NCBI GenBank assembly: GCA_944323135.1
Contig: CALURI010000010.1
Location: 1 to 64,000, forward strand
DNA length: 64,000 nucleotides
Source of the DNA: Candidatus Gastranaerophilales bacterium
GTDB lineage: Bacteria; Cyanobacteriota; Vampirovibrionia; Gastranaerophilales; Gastranaerophilaceae
Direction of reading: 5' to 3'
Shown here: piece by piece, positions 17,025 to 26,573 of the stretch
How positions within the stretch are numbered: position 1 is the stretch's first letter
How the letters are laid out: every line of letters starts with the position of its first letter
Made by a program: the position numbers and the translations under genes
Notes under the pieces: generated by a model
What the model was told of the DNA's origin: nothing
What the model saw: only the letters and a program-made list of their open reading frames with translations
Databases searched by the model: none

Positions 17025-17818
17025 ATGAATAGAGAAGAGCTGAGAATCGCCCCCCCCCCCGAAATTTAAGTTTTAGCAAGGGATTTAAGGGGTTTACATT
17101 AGCAGAAGTATTGATTACACTTGGAATTATTGGAATTGTAGCAGCGTTTACCTTACCAACACTTATCGCAAAATACCAAGAAAAAGCATTAGTTACTGCC
17201 GCAAAAAAATCATACAGTACAATCTATAATGCACTCAATAGCTGGTGTCAAAAAAATGGAGAACTTGGAAATTACGAATATTTTTGGACATCACAAAGTA
17301 ATAATACCGAAATAATTAACGAATTAGCTAAAGAATTAAATACAGTAAATGTCTGCACAAGTTTAACCAGTATATCAAAATGTGGTGGGGAATATGATGT
17401 AAAAAAAGCTAAAAAAACAAATGACGGATATGGAAACACTGCAACAGACAAAACAATGAATTCCAGACGAATAGTCTTAACTGATGGAAGTTTTATATCT
17501 GTGGCAAGGGAAGTCCAAAACGGTAGCTGTAATCACACATATTTTAGCAACGAAAAAGACTCCAATGGGTATTACATTGAAGACTCATCTAGCCCTACAG
17601 GCTTTAAAGGAGAATATAAATCATCTCCTAATTGCGGATTTATACACATAGATACCAATGGTTTTAAAGGACCTAATCAAATAGGAAAAGATTATTTTAT
17701 TATTGGAACATCTGGTAAAACATTAAGTTCAACCTCAGATACATACGGCAATCTTAACTATGTTTTATCGCATGATAAATTAATAGAAACAGAAAATTAT
17801 AAATTAGGTAAATACTAA
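17025..17818 (+). CDS. Pilin-like protein gene 1, out of frame across a C11 tract
   Basis: AAGGAGG lies 7 nt before ATG 17025. The frame reads MNREELRIAPPP and meets TAA at 17067. The pilin frame is open from the tract to 17818 and reads KGFKG|FTLAEVLITLGIIG: a type III prepilin cleavage site (Gly -1, Phe +1, Glu +5) and hydrophobic helix. The rest is a ~200-aa globular domain with paired Cys and the lineage-typical IHIDTNGFKGPNQIGKDYF. In the pilin frame no start codon lies between a TAG at 17030 and the cleavage motif. A full prepilin therefore needs 12 or 9 C. Either the gene is phase-variable and off here, or the tract length is misassembled. It would belong to a type IV pilus or type II secretion-like filament. 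Confidence 0.8.
17050..17060 (+). repeat. Homopolymer C11 tract in pilin-like gene 1
   Basis: Eleven C directly after ATCG, 23 nt into the ATG frame. The conserved lead-in AGAGAAGAGCTGAGAATCG is shared with gene 2. Runs of this length are otherwise absent from this AT-rich window. Confidence 0.9.
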
Positions 17819-17844
17819 TTCATAATCCAACAATATTTCTTTAA

Positions 17845-20817
17845 TTAAGCAGATAAAGTAAAGATTTGGTAAATTTCCTCATCAGAAAGCTCTGTAATAA
17901 TCTTTTCACCTTCATAAACAGCCAAGTCCGCAAGTTCTTTCTTGGATTTTAGCATCTCGTCAATTTTTTCTTCGAAAGTTCCGAGTGTAATCATTCTGTG
18001 AACCATTACGTTTTTATCCTGACCTATACGATAAGTTCTGTCTGTAGCCTGATCCTCAACCGCAGGATTCCACCATAAATCGTAATGAATTACATTTGTT
18101 GCACTTGTAAGATTTAAACCGGTACCGCCTGCTTTTAATGACAGAACCATAATTTTTGACTCATCTTCATTTTGGAAACGATTAATCAAATCTTCTCTTT
18201 GAGGAACTGTTAACGAACCATGGAAGAATAACGGATCTGTCGAGCATTCATCAGCTATAACCTTGCATAAAATATCACCCATTTCTTTATATTGAGTAAA
18301 AATAAGTGTCTTTTCATTATTATCCAAAATGCTTTGAACTGTTGAAATACATTTATCCATTTTCCCTGAAAGTTCTTTACTCATTTCTCCACCCTTTAAG
18401 AATTGATAAGGATGGTTACATATTTGTTTCAAAGCGGTAATAAGTTTGAAGATATTTCCGCGTCTGTTTATACCTGTAAAACCTGATATTTTATCCATCA
18501 TTTCATTAAGAGTTTTTTCGTAAAGAACAGCCTGCGGTTTAGAAAGATAACAGTAATCATTAATAACCATTTTTTCAGGAAGATCAGTGATAACGTGTTT
18601 ATCTGTTTTCAAACGTCTTAAAACAAACGGAGATACAGACATTTTTAATTTTGCAGCACGAGAATTTTCCTTAAAGCGTTCAATCGGTATAGCATAACTT
18701 TTTTGGAATTCTCTTAATGTTCCCAAATAACCATGGTTTATAAAATCAAATATAGACCACAATTCTGTTAATCTGTTTTCTACTGGAGTACCTGTCATTG
18801 CGATTTTAACATCTGACTTAAGCATTTTAACAGCAAGGGTTTGCGCTGTGTCAGGGTTTTTAATATTTTGTGCTTCATCTACAATAATCATGCCCCAAGC
18901 ATTTTTCTTCAATTCCTCAACATCTATACGCATAATTGCATAAGTTGTTAAAATAACATCATGCTTTAAATCAAGTTGTCTTTCTGCACCATGATAAATA
19001 ACTGCATCTAATGAAGGAGCAAACATTTGCAATTCCTTCATCCAGTTACCCATTAACGTTGTAGGACAAATTACAAGGACAGGCTTATCAAGTTTATTTT
19101 CTTCCTTCATTTTTAAAATTAAACTGATTACCTGTATGGTTTTACCCAGCCCCATATCATCAGCCATACAAGCGCCGAAGCCTTTTGAAATATTTGTCCA
19201 AAGCCATTTTAACCCTGTTTGTTGATAAGGTCTTAACTCTCCATTTAAAGTTGCAGGTGGAGTAACATCAACCGGCTTATTAAAATCTTGAATAATTTTT
19301 GCAAAAGCTTCGTCATAATCAAAATCATACTGATCAAATTGCCCTGACATAGAAGCGTGTATCAATTCCATTCTTGACATTGATTTCAAATTTGCTTTTG
19401 CTATCTGTTCAAACAGTTTTTTAGTATCTTCTTTGTCAATCAAAACATATTTATTCTTATACTTAATAAGTCCGTTTTGTCCTTCAACAAGCTTATTAAA
19501 TTCTTCAATAGAAAGCTTTTCATTTCCGATAGCAACTTCGTATGAAAAATCAAGAATATCATCAAGCGAAATCTTTGATGAAGAAGTGTTGTTAAAAATA
19601 TCAGCAAGTTCTTTTGAACGAGAAGTTTTTACCTTAGCATTAATAGATGCACGCGGAACAACTATATTGGTAAGTTCTTTGGGCAGAACAACTTCAATCT
19701 GTGCTTTTTGAAGATAATAAGCTGTCTGAGTTATAATTTTATATACCTGATTTAAATCTAAATCAAGAGCAAGTTTATCTTCATCTTCAAATAAATCTTC
19801 CAATTCAGGCATATATCGTGTTGCATAATTTAATTGTTTTTCAACAATCCTTGCAATATCTGATGAATTTGCGCCGAAAACTTCTTCATCTGTATAAAGT
19901 TTATCTATCAAAACATCTTCATCAGTTTTTCGGTTTTTAATATGAACTTTCAAACGGAAAAGTTCTTGATTTTCAATCTTATCAATTTTGAAGAAAGGTA
20001 TAACATCATATTTCCCTAAATAAAGCTCATCAAACCATTGAGAAAGGCTTTCTGCTATATCATGACCTTTCATAACAGAACGCTGTTCTAAATCTTTTAT
20101 CATATAAGTTCCGGATTTTACATCTTTAAACTTATATGCTTTAATATTTAAAAATTTATAAATTACATAATTCAAATAATTATAAATAAAATCATTTATA
20201 AAATTTTTAGGCTTTCCGCCTTTTATAAATAAGTCTTCAGGAATATTTTCTTCGAATTGGTTTATAATTCTTGCAAGCTGTTGTGAATTAATAATAGGTT
20301 CATAAACAATTCTGAACATTGTTCCATGTTTTTTAATTGTCGGAATAAAATAGAGCTTTTCAATAAGCTTCATAACAAAATAAGTCAACTTATTTAGATA
20401 AATAAAAGTCGGAGTTAAAGATTCCAAATCAATAATATTGCCAAAACCGCCGAAATAATCCATAACAAGATCAAGACTCATTGCATAGCCGACCTTATCA
20501 TCCATAACCTCAGATTTAAAGCGGAACAATGAACCTTTTGACTTTAAATAATACTGAAAATTATTTGTAGGAGTAACAAAAAATGATAATTTGTCGTTAT
20601 TATTAACAAGATAAAAATTTGTATTTCTTGTCGGTGGATTAGGACTCAAAAATACACCTGCGAATTCATCTTCCACAGTCTGATAAATTAAACTCAAAGT
20701 ATAACGAAAATCTTTATTTTTAAAACCGTCAGGATTTTCAGACAAATTGAAAAACAATTCATCAACATTATTTTTTTTAAACGAAAAATCAATATCTAAT
20801 ACTTTATTATCAGCCAT
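17845..20817 (-). CDS. SNF2-family ATPase / helicase
   Basis: Large Swi2/Snf2 protein of about 990 aa. The N-terminal ~520 residues are a divergent domain without motifs I recognise. The two RecA-like lobes follow: Walker A MADDMGLGKT near 555, Walker B DEAQNIKNP near 645, MTGTPVENRL, and in lobe 2 SLKAGGTGLNLTSA and QATDRTYRIGQ. Bacterial relatives of this kind (HepA/RapA-like) translocate on DNA and remodel bound proteins such as RNA polymerase. The start is the second ATG, placed 5 nt after AGGA. No restriction-modification or defence partner is beside it. Confidence 0.9.
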   Translation of the reverse strand: MADNKVLDIDFSFKKNNVDELFFNLSENPDGFKNKDFRYTLSLIYQTVEDEFAGVFLSPNPPTRNTNFYLVNNNDKLSFFVTPTNNFQYYLKSKGSLFRFKSEVMDDKVGYAMSLDLVMDYFGGFGNIIDLESLTPTFIYLNKLTYFVMKLIEKLYFIPTIKKHGTMFRIVYEPIINSQQLARIINQFEENIPEDLFIKGGKPKNFINDFIYNYLNYVIYKFLNIKAYKFKDVKSGTYMIKDLEQRSVMKGHDIAESLSQWFDELYLGKYDVIPFFKIDKIENQELFRLKVHIKNRKTDEDVLIDKLYTDEEVFGANSSDIARIVEKQLNYATRYMPELEDLFEDEDKLALDLDLNQVYKIITQTAYYLQKAQIEVVLPKELTNIVVPRASINAKVKTSRSKELADIFNNTSSSKISLDDILDFSYEVAIGNEKLSIEEFNKLVEGQNGLIKYKNKYVLIDKEDTKKLFEQIAKANLKSMSRMELIHASMSGQFDQYDFDYDEAFAKIIQDFNKPVDVTPPATLNGELRPYQQTGLKWLWTNISKGFGACMADDMGLGKTIQVISLILKMKEENKLDKPVLVICPTTLMGNWMKELQMFAPSLDAVIYHGAERQLDLKHDVILTTYAIMRIDVEELKKNAWGMIIVDEAQNIKNPDTAQTLAVKMLKSDVKIAMTGTPVENRLTELWSIFDFINHGYLGTLREFQKSYAIPIERFKENSRAAKLKMSVSPFVLRRLKTDKHVITDLPEKMVINDYCYLSKPQAVLYEKTLNEMMDKISGFTGINRRGNIFKLITALKQICNHPYQFLKGGEMSKELSGKMDKCISTVQSILDNNEKTLIFTQYKEMGDILCKVIADECSTDPLFFHGSLTVPQREDLINRFQNEDESKIMVLSLKAGGTGLNLTSATNVIHYDLWWNPAVEDQATDRTYRIGQDKNVMVHRMITLGTFEEKIDEMLKSKKELADLAVYEGEKIITELSDEEIYQIFTLSA

Positions 20818-20842
20818 AATCATCCTAATCTTTTTATTTTAG

Positions 20843-20877
20843 AAAAAGATGCCGCTAAATAAAAACGGCATCTTTTT
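20843..20877 (-). terminator. Terminator after gpmI
   Basis: AAAAAGATGCCG, an 11-nt loop, CGGCATCTTTTT, lying between gpmI and the SNF2 gene on the same strand. Confidence 0.88.
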
Positions 20878-20886
20878 GTAAATTAT

Positions 20887-22413
20887 TTATTTTATCAAAG
20901 GTTCGCAATCCATTTCAACAGGCTGTTTAATACCCATTAATTTTAGGACTGTCGGAGCAACATTACATAAAGCGCCATCATCTTTTAATTGCACATCTTT
21001 AGGTGCATTTATAAGAACAAACGGAACTTTATTTGTTGTATGAGCTGTTTGAGGTTTTCCTGTTTCCGGATTAACCATAACTTCAGAATTACCATGATCA
21101 GCTGTCAACAACATTATTATATTATTTTTAATACAAGCATCTGCAATTTTACCTACGCATTCATCAACGGTATGACATGCTTTTTCAGCAGCTTCTAAAA
21201 CTCCTGTATGACCAACCATATCAGGGTTTGCGAAATTCACCAGAATGAATTCATATTCAGGATTTTCAATTGCTTTCAAAACATTCTCACATACTTCAGG
21301 AGCACTCATCTCAGGCTGCAAATCGTATGTCGGAACTTTTGGAGACGGAACAAGAACTCTTGTTTCATGAGGTTGAGGTTCATCAATCCCTCCGTTGAAG
21401 AAAAATGTTACGTGAGCATATTTTTCTGTTTCAGCAGTTCTGAACTGATGAATTCCGTTAGCTTCCAAAACATCTCCCAAAATATTTACAAGATGTTCTT
21501 TAGGGAAAGCAACAGGGAATGTAAAATCTTCATTATAGCTTGTCATTGTTATATAACAAAGATTTTTAAGAACTTTCTTTCTTTCAAATCCGTCAAAATC
21601 TTTGAAGTTAAGAGCTTTAGAAATTTCTCTGGCTCTATCTGGTCTAAAGTTAATGAAGATAATAGAATCATTATCATGGATTCTTGATTCTTCTTCGCCT
21701 ATAACTGTCGGAAGAACGAATTCATCATTATCACCTCTCGCATAAGATGCTTTAACACCTTCACAAGCAGTAGCTGCTTTTTCGCCTTCTCCAAACAATA
21801 ATGCGTTATAACCTTTTTCAACTCTATCCCAACGATTATCACGATCCATTATATAATAACGTCCGATAATTGTTGCAACAGGAGGAAGTCCGTATTTTTT
21901 CAATTCATCTTCAACAGGCTGAATAAATGTGCAAGCACTTTGAGGCGGAGTATCACGGCCGTCTAAAAATGCATGAACATAAACTTTTTTTAAACCGTAA
22001 TCAGCAGCCATTTTAATTAAAGCTAAAAGGTGATCTAAAGAAGAATGAACACCACCTGTTGATACAAGCCCAAAAATATGTAACGCTGAATTATTTTCTT
22101 TAGCATGATTAATTGCCATTAAAAAGCGTTCATTTTTAAAGAAAGAACCGTCTTTTATAGCTCTGTTAATTCTTGATAAATCTTGGTGAACTACACGGCC
22201 TGCACCTAAATTCAAATGTCCTACTTCGCTGTTACCCATTTGACCTTCAGGCAAACCGACATATTGTCCGTCTGCGTGAATTGATATTGTAGGATATTCT
22301 TTTTCTAATTTGTCAACATGAACAGGATGAGCTAATTTTGTAGCATCATACTCAGGGTGATTTTTACTGATTCCCCAACCGTCCATAATACATAATAATA
22401 CTCTCTGTGTCAT
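20887..22413 (-). CDS. gpmI: Phosphoglycerate mutase, cofactor-independent
   Basis: Interconverts 3- and 2-phosphoglycerate in glycolysis. Alkaline-phosphatase superfamily with two Mn ions: MDGWG at the N-terminus, GQMGNSEVGHLNLGAGR with the catalytic serine, DGRDTPP, and C-terminal NFANPDMVGHTG and LTADHGN. Length 508 aa is typical. GAGGA lies upstream of the ATG and a terminator follows. Confidence 0.97.
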   Translation of the reverse strand: MTQRVLLCIMDGWGISKNHPEYDATKLAHPVHVDKLEKEYPTISIHADGQYVGLPEGQMGNSEVGHLNLGAGRVVHQDLSRINRAIKDGSFFKNERFLMAINHAKENNSALHIFGLVSTGGVHSSLDHLLALIKMAADYGLKKVYVHAFLDGRDTPPQSACTFIQPVEDELKKYGLPPVATIIGRYYIMDRDNRWDRVEKGYNALLFGEGEKAATACEGVKASYARGDNDEFVLPTVIGEEESRIHDNDSIIFINFRPDRAREISKALNFKDFDGFERKKVLKNLCYITMTSYNEDFTFPVAFPKEHLVNILGDVLEANGIHQFRTAETEKYAHVTFFFNGGIDEPQPHETRVLVPSPKVPTYDLQPEMSAPEVCENVLKAIENPEYEFILVNFANPDMVGHTGVLEAAEKACHTVDECVGKIADACIKNNIIMLLTADHGNSEVMVNPETGKPQTAHTTNKVPFVLINAPKDVQLKDDGALCNVAPTVLKLMGIKQPVEMDCEPLIK

Positions 22414-22498
22414 AATTTATATCCTCTATTTATATTTCTGATTTAAAGAAATTTTAACAAGAACATAAACCAAAAACAAGGGGGAAGCTAATTCCTAA

Positions 22499-22915
22499 TT
22501 AAAATACAATTTGAACATAAACAGTTCTTGTACGAGCCTTGTTATCAAAATCAATTAAAACAATTTGCTGCCATTGTCCTAGCTGTAATGCTCCGTCAAT
22601 TAACGGTACCATAGTGGAATTTCCGACAATAGAAGCCCTGACATGAGCATATCCGTTACCGTCATGCCAAGTTTCGTCGTGATGATATATAGCTTCAACA
22701 GGAGCAAATTTTTCTAAAGCCTCAGGCAAATCGACAAGCAATCCAGGTTCAAACTCAATATTAGTTATAGAAACAGTACTGCCTGCAACATATACATGTA
22801 CAACAGCAGATTGCAATGAATGACAATATACTGCATGTTTTACCTGTTGTGTAATATCAATAATATCAGAAAAACCTTTAGTATTTACCGTAAATTTTTC
22901 ATTAATAACTGTCAT
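22499..22915 (-). CDS. YjbQ family protein (UPF0047)
   Basis: 138-aa small cytosolic protein. The conserved signatures are VHVYVAGSTVSIT, the histidine patch AIYHHDETWHDGNGYAHVRAS, and LQLGQWQQIVLIDFD. Family members have weak thiamin-phosphate synthase activity; the true role is not settled. It lies 14 bp downstream of obgE on the same strand and probably shares its transcript. Confidence 0.9.
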   Translation of the reverse strand: MTVINEKFTVNTKGFSDIIDITQQVKHAVYCHSLQSAVVHVYVAGSTVSITNIEFEPGLLVDLPEALEKFAPVEAIYHHDETWHDGNGYAHVRASIVGNSTMVPLIDGALQLGQWQQIVLIDFDNKARTRTVYVQIVF

Positions 22916-22929
22916 ATATAAATTACCCC

Positions 22930-24213
22930 TTAACCATAGATTTCATCAGCATAGAATACAAATTCCAAATGCCCAATTATAACTGTATCACCATCTTTTA
23001 TCCCCTTTTGAGATAATGCATCGAAAACACCCATTCCCTTCATTATATTTTGAAAACGTATTACCTGCTCAGTATTTCTTTCATCTGTAACCCCTGCAAT
23101 TCTTTCGATTTTACCTCCTTCGATTATAAATGTATCTTTGGCGACCTTAAATATTTCAAAAGAACTGTCATCATTGTAATATGCACCCAAATCTTCTTCT
23201 ACAATAATTTCAGTTTCAACTTTAGGGATTTCATCAACTTTTTCCCCAACAAAATCAAGGAGTTCATCCAAATTTTCACCTGTTACTGCTGAAATTTCAA
23301 ACACATCAGATGTTACAGATTTAAATTGATTTAAAAGATTATTTTTCCTATCTTCATCTATTGCATCAATTTTATTTAACACAACGACTTGATATAAGTC
23401 AGCCAAATGTTGAGAATGTTTTGCCAATTCAAGGTTTATTTTTTTATAATTTTCAAAAGGATTTTCTTCTGTAGAATCTATCACATGGAGCAAAAATCTG
23501 CATCTTTCAACATGTCGGAGAAAATCAAAACCCAATCCCACACCTTCTGAAGCGCCTTCAATTAACCCCGGAATATCTGCAACAACATATCCATCTCCTG
23601 AGCGTTTTTTTACAACGCCTAAATTTGGTATTAAAGTTGTAAAAGGATAATCCGCAATCTTAGGTTTTGCAGAACTTATTCTGCTTATTAAAGTAGATTT
23701 ACCGGCATTAGGCATCCCAAGCAAACCTACATCTGCAATTAATTTTAATTCTAAAAACAATTCACGTTCAATTGAAGGTTCCCCAGGTTCGCAAAACTGA
23801 GGTGCTCTTTTTTGAGCGGTTGCAAAACGGGCATTTCCTCGTCCGCCCCTTCCACCTTTTGCAACTAACGCTTTTTGTTCATGAGTTTTTAAATCCGCAA
23901 TAATATTGCCTGTTTTAACATCTTTTACAACTGTTCCAACAGGGACTTTTATATATAAATCTTTAGCACAAGCACCATGCATATTTTTTATCCCGCCATT
24001 TTCGCCTGCTTCAGCCTTAAATACTGATTTATGCTTAAAATCCATTAAAGTTGACATATTTTCATCTGCCACTAAATAAACATCACCGCCTCTGCCGCCG
24101 TCACCACCGGCAGGACCGCCTTTATCAACATATTTTTCTCTTCGCCAAGCAACCATTCCGTTGCCGCCACGACCTGATATTACTCTTATTTTAGTTTTAT
24201 CTACAAATTTCAT
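22930..24213 (-). CDS. obgE: GTPase Obg (CgtA)
   Basis: Ribosome-associated GTPase in 50S assembly and the stringent response. The N-terminal Obg fold is glycine-rich (GRGGNGMVAWRREKYVDKGG). The GTPase has G1 GMPNAGKST, G3 DIPG and G4 NKID. A C-terminal OCT domain is present (FEIFKVAKDTFIIEG). Length 427 aa. The upstream site is GAAGG. It is followed closely by yjbQ. Confidence 0.97.
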   Translation of the reverse strand: MKFVDKTKIRVISGRGGNGMVAWRREKYVDKGGPAGGDGGRGGDVYLVADENMSTLMDFKHKSVFKAEAGENGGIKNMHGACAKDLYIKVPVGTVVKDVKTGNIIADLKTHEQKALVAKGGRGGRGNARFATAQKRAPQFCEPGEPSIERELFLELKLIADVGLLGMPNAGKSTLISRISSAKPKIADYPFTTLIPNLGVVKKRSGDGYVVADIPGLIEGASEGVGLGFDFLRHVERCRFLLHVIDSTEENPFENYKKINLELAKHSQHLADLYQVVVLNKIDAIDEDRKNNLLNQFKSVTSDVFEISAVTGENLDELLDFVGEKVDEIPKVETEIIVEEDLGAYYNDDSSFEIFKVAKDTFIIEGGKIERIAGVTDERNTEQVIRFQNIMKGMGVFDALSQKGIKDGDTVIIGHLEFVFYADEIYG

Positions 24214-24333
24214 CTTTATATGCCTTCTTCAATAAGATTTGTACACGCAGGTAAATTGACAAAATACACAATTATCCAAATTATCCCTTGCAACTTATAT
24301 TCTTTTAAATTTTTGTAATATAATAATAATACT

Positions 24334-25389
24334 ATGAAAAATATAAAAAATAAATTATTCTCTAAAGAACCTGTAACAATAGGCCCGGATAGCGGATACG
24401 ACAATTACATAATGGCAATAGAATCTAGTTGTGATGAGACAGCTTGCGCAATTGTAAAAAACGGACGTGAAGTTGTTGCAAATGTAGTTGCATCTCAAAT
24501 AAAAACTCACGCACAATTTGGAGGTGTAATTCCTGAAATAGCTGCAAGAGAACACCTTGATTCTATCAATATAGTAATAGATGAAGCTTTTAAACAAGCA
24601 AAAGAAAACGCAAATCTTAAACCTGAAGATATAACAGCATTTGCAGGAACTGTCGGTCCGGGACTTGTCGGGTGCTTGCTTGTAGGTTTGAATGCCGCAA
24701 AAACACTTGCACTTACTTATGATAAACCGTTTATCGGAATAAATCATTTAAATGCACACCTTTGCGGGAATTATCTTGATACAGATTTAAAACCACCGTT
24801 TATGGCTCTTTTAGTAAGCGGCGGACACACACAAATTATTGATGTAAAATCATACTCTGAGCAGACAATAATCGGAGAAACTGTTGATGATGCAGTAGGT
24901 GAAGCTTATGATAAAGTAGCAAGATTGATAGGGCTTCCTTATCCTGGAGGGCCTAAATTGGATAAAATGGCTCAAGAAGGCAATCCTCACGCATTTAAGC
25001 TTCCTGAAGCACGAGTTGACGGTTACAATTTCAGTTTTAGCGGGCTTAAAACAGCAGTATTGCGCCTTGTCAAATCATTTGACGGGAAAGAAATGCCTGT
25101 AAAAGATATATGTGCAAGTTTTCAAGAAACAGTATCTTCAACTCTTTTACATAAACTAAAAAAAGCTTTAGAAGAAAGCGGATATAACCAAGTTGTAATA
25201 GCAGGCGGAGTTGCAGCTAACTCTGAAATCAGAAGAAAAATATTTAACCTTGAAAATGAAGGATATAAAGTATTTGCACCTCCAATGAAATATTGTACGG
25301 ATAATGCCGCAATGGTTGCATCTTGCGCTTACTTCAACACAAATACTTTTGATGATGTTAATACAGAAGTTTTTTCACGTGTAAAATAA
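24334..25389 (+). CDS. tsaD: tRNA N6-adenosine threonylcarbamoyltransferase TsaD
   Basis: Transfers threonylcarbamoyl to A37 of ANN-decoding tRNAs. ASKHA fold: IESSCDETACAIV, metal-binding HLNAH (from NHLNAHL), VSGGHTQI, and AGGVAANSEIR near the C-terminus. The N-terminus is about 25 residues longer than usual (family members start just before IESSCDE). The upstream ATG is kept because TATAAT at 24319-24324 lies immediately before it and the internal ATG has no ribosome site, but the extension could be non-coding. Confidence 0.95.
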   Translation: MKNIKNKLFSKEPVTIGPDSGYDNYIMAIESSCDETACAIVKNGREVVANVVASQIKTHAQFGGVIPEIAAREHLDSINIVIDEAFKQAKENANLKPEDITAFAGTVGPGLVGCLLVGLNAAKTLALTYDKPFIGINHLNAHLCGNYLDTDLKPPFMALLVSGGHTQIIDVKSYSEQTIIGETVDDAVGEAYDKVARLIGLPYPGGPKLDKMAQEGNPHAFKLPEARVDGYNFSFSGLKTAVLRLVKSFDGKEMPVKDICASFQETVSSTLLHKLKKALEESGYNQVVIAGGVAANSEIRRKIFNLENEGYKVFAPPMKYCTDNAAMVASCAYFNTNTFDDVNTEVFSRVK

Positions 25390-25499
25390 TCATTAAAAAT
25401 TGTAAACTTTACACTCTCACATAGCAAATAATAATTTTCCCAAGTATTAAACAAATGTAAAAAAATCTTGGGACAAATAACTATACTATGAAACCTTTT

Positions 25500-25530
25500 A
25501 TGCGGAACCGAATAAAATTCTGTTCCGCAT
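25500..25530 (+). terminator. Hairpin between convergent tsaD and gshB
   Basis: ATGCGGAAC, a 13-nt loop, GTTCCGCAT followed by TCTTAT. The T-run is weak, so this is a probable rather than certain terminator. Confidence 0.6.
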
Positions 25531-25549
25531 TCTTATAATCAAAAATCAT

Positions 25550-26509
25550 CTAACAAACCTTTGAATATAATTGTGAAAATATAAAATCGGTAATTTTCTT
25601 TTCCAAACAACAATTAAAATGACTGTTAATTTCCTTTATAAAATAACAAGGACTTGTAACATTAATTTCGATAATTTTTTCATCAATTACATCGAGCCCG
25701 ACAAGCGGAAGCCCTAATTTATTTAATTCTTGTGCAACAGGTTTAAATTTTTCTTTTTCGCTTTGAGAAAGTTCAGCCTTAACAATATTGCTGTCACAGT
25801 GTTCATTAAATTTAAAATCATCATTTGAAGGCAGTTTTTGAACACAAACATCTAAAACTTCATCCCCCAAAAACATAACACGCTTATCCCCAAACCTTGC
25901 TTTTGGAATATATTTTTGAACCATAATAAGCTGAGTGTTATTTTTTGTCATTGTGTTGATTATAACAGCGGTATTTTTATCTCCTTTTTTTAATGTCATA
26001 ACGCCTGAACCAAAACATGCGTTCAAAGGTTTTAAAACAATTTCTTCATGAATATTCAAAAATTTGATTATATCTGTTTTTGAAGAAGTAACAATATTTT
26101 CAGGCATTAAATTTAAAAATTTTACTGCATGCATTTTTTCATTAAAATTTCTTATAGCTATTGGATCATTCATTATTAAAGTTTTATTTCTGTCAACAAA
26201 ATCCAATACATAAGTAGCATTAATATAATCCAAATCAACAGGAGGATCCGGGCGAAACATTACAAGAGAAAAATCATTTATTTTAAAAGTTTTCAAAGCT
26301 TTATCATAAAAAATATTGCCGTCTTTTTCATAAGCCTCATAACAATGCGTATAAGCTACGCCTGAATCAAGAGATAAATTGTCAATTGTAGTAATAAATA
26401 CATTTTTATTTGCTAATAAAAATTCTCTTATCAACCAAAAATTCGTAACTAAATTGTTAAACTCAAAATACTTAAGTTCAACTCTGTCTATTACAAATAA
26501 AATATCCAT
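25550..26509 (-). CDS. gshB: Glutathione synthetase (GshB type)
   Basis: ATP-grasp ligase joining gamma-glutamylcysteine and glycine. Matches include FRPDPPVDLDYINATYVLD, the MNDPIAIRNFNEKM segment, ATP-grasp VLKPLNACFGSGV, and C-terminal GLDVIDEKIIEINVTSP. Length 319 aa fits prokaryotic GshB, which is shared by Cyanobacteria and Proteobacteria. No gshA is in the window. GGAGAAG lies upstream of the ATG. Glutathione in an anaerobe is somewhat unexpected, so another gamma-glutamyl thiol substrate is possible. Confidence 0.88.
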   Translation of the reverse strand: MDILFVIDRVELKYFEFNNLVTNFWLIREFLLANKNVFITTIDNLSLDSGVAYTHCYEAYEKDGNIFYDKALKTFKINDFSLVMFRPDPPVDLDYINATYVLDFVDRNKTLIMNDPIAIRNFNEKMHAVKFLNLMPENIVTSSKTDIIKFLNIHEEIVLKPLNACFGSGVMTLKKGDKNTAVIINTMTKNNTQLIMVQKYIPKARFGDKRVMFLGDEVLDVCVQKLPSNDDFKFNEHCDSNIVKAELSQSEKEKFKPVAQELNKLGLPLVGLDVIDEKIIEINVTSPCYFIKEINSHFNCCLEKKITDFIFSQLYSKVC

Positions 26510-26573
26510 TTTACTTCTCCACTTCGTACTAAGTTTACATCAATAATATAATTTACAACAATAGAGAATAGGA

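Noticed and set aside
17050-17060. C-tracts as simple sequencing errors
   Set aside because: The runs occur at four independent loci, always near the start of the same gene family, on both strands and with two different leaders. The exact lengths may be wrong, but the presence of the runs is unlikely to be an artefact.
17111-17818. TTG 17111 as the real start of pilin-like gene 1
   Set aside because: It lies inside the prepilin helix, after the cleavage site and the conserved Glu, and has no ribosome site. The product could not be a processed pilin.
21208-21687. 159-aa frame opposite gpmI
   Set aside because: It is a shadow of the highly conserved gpmI coding strand with no start signals or recognisable domain.
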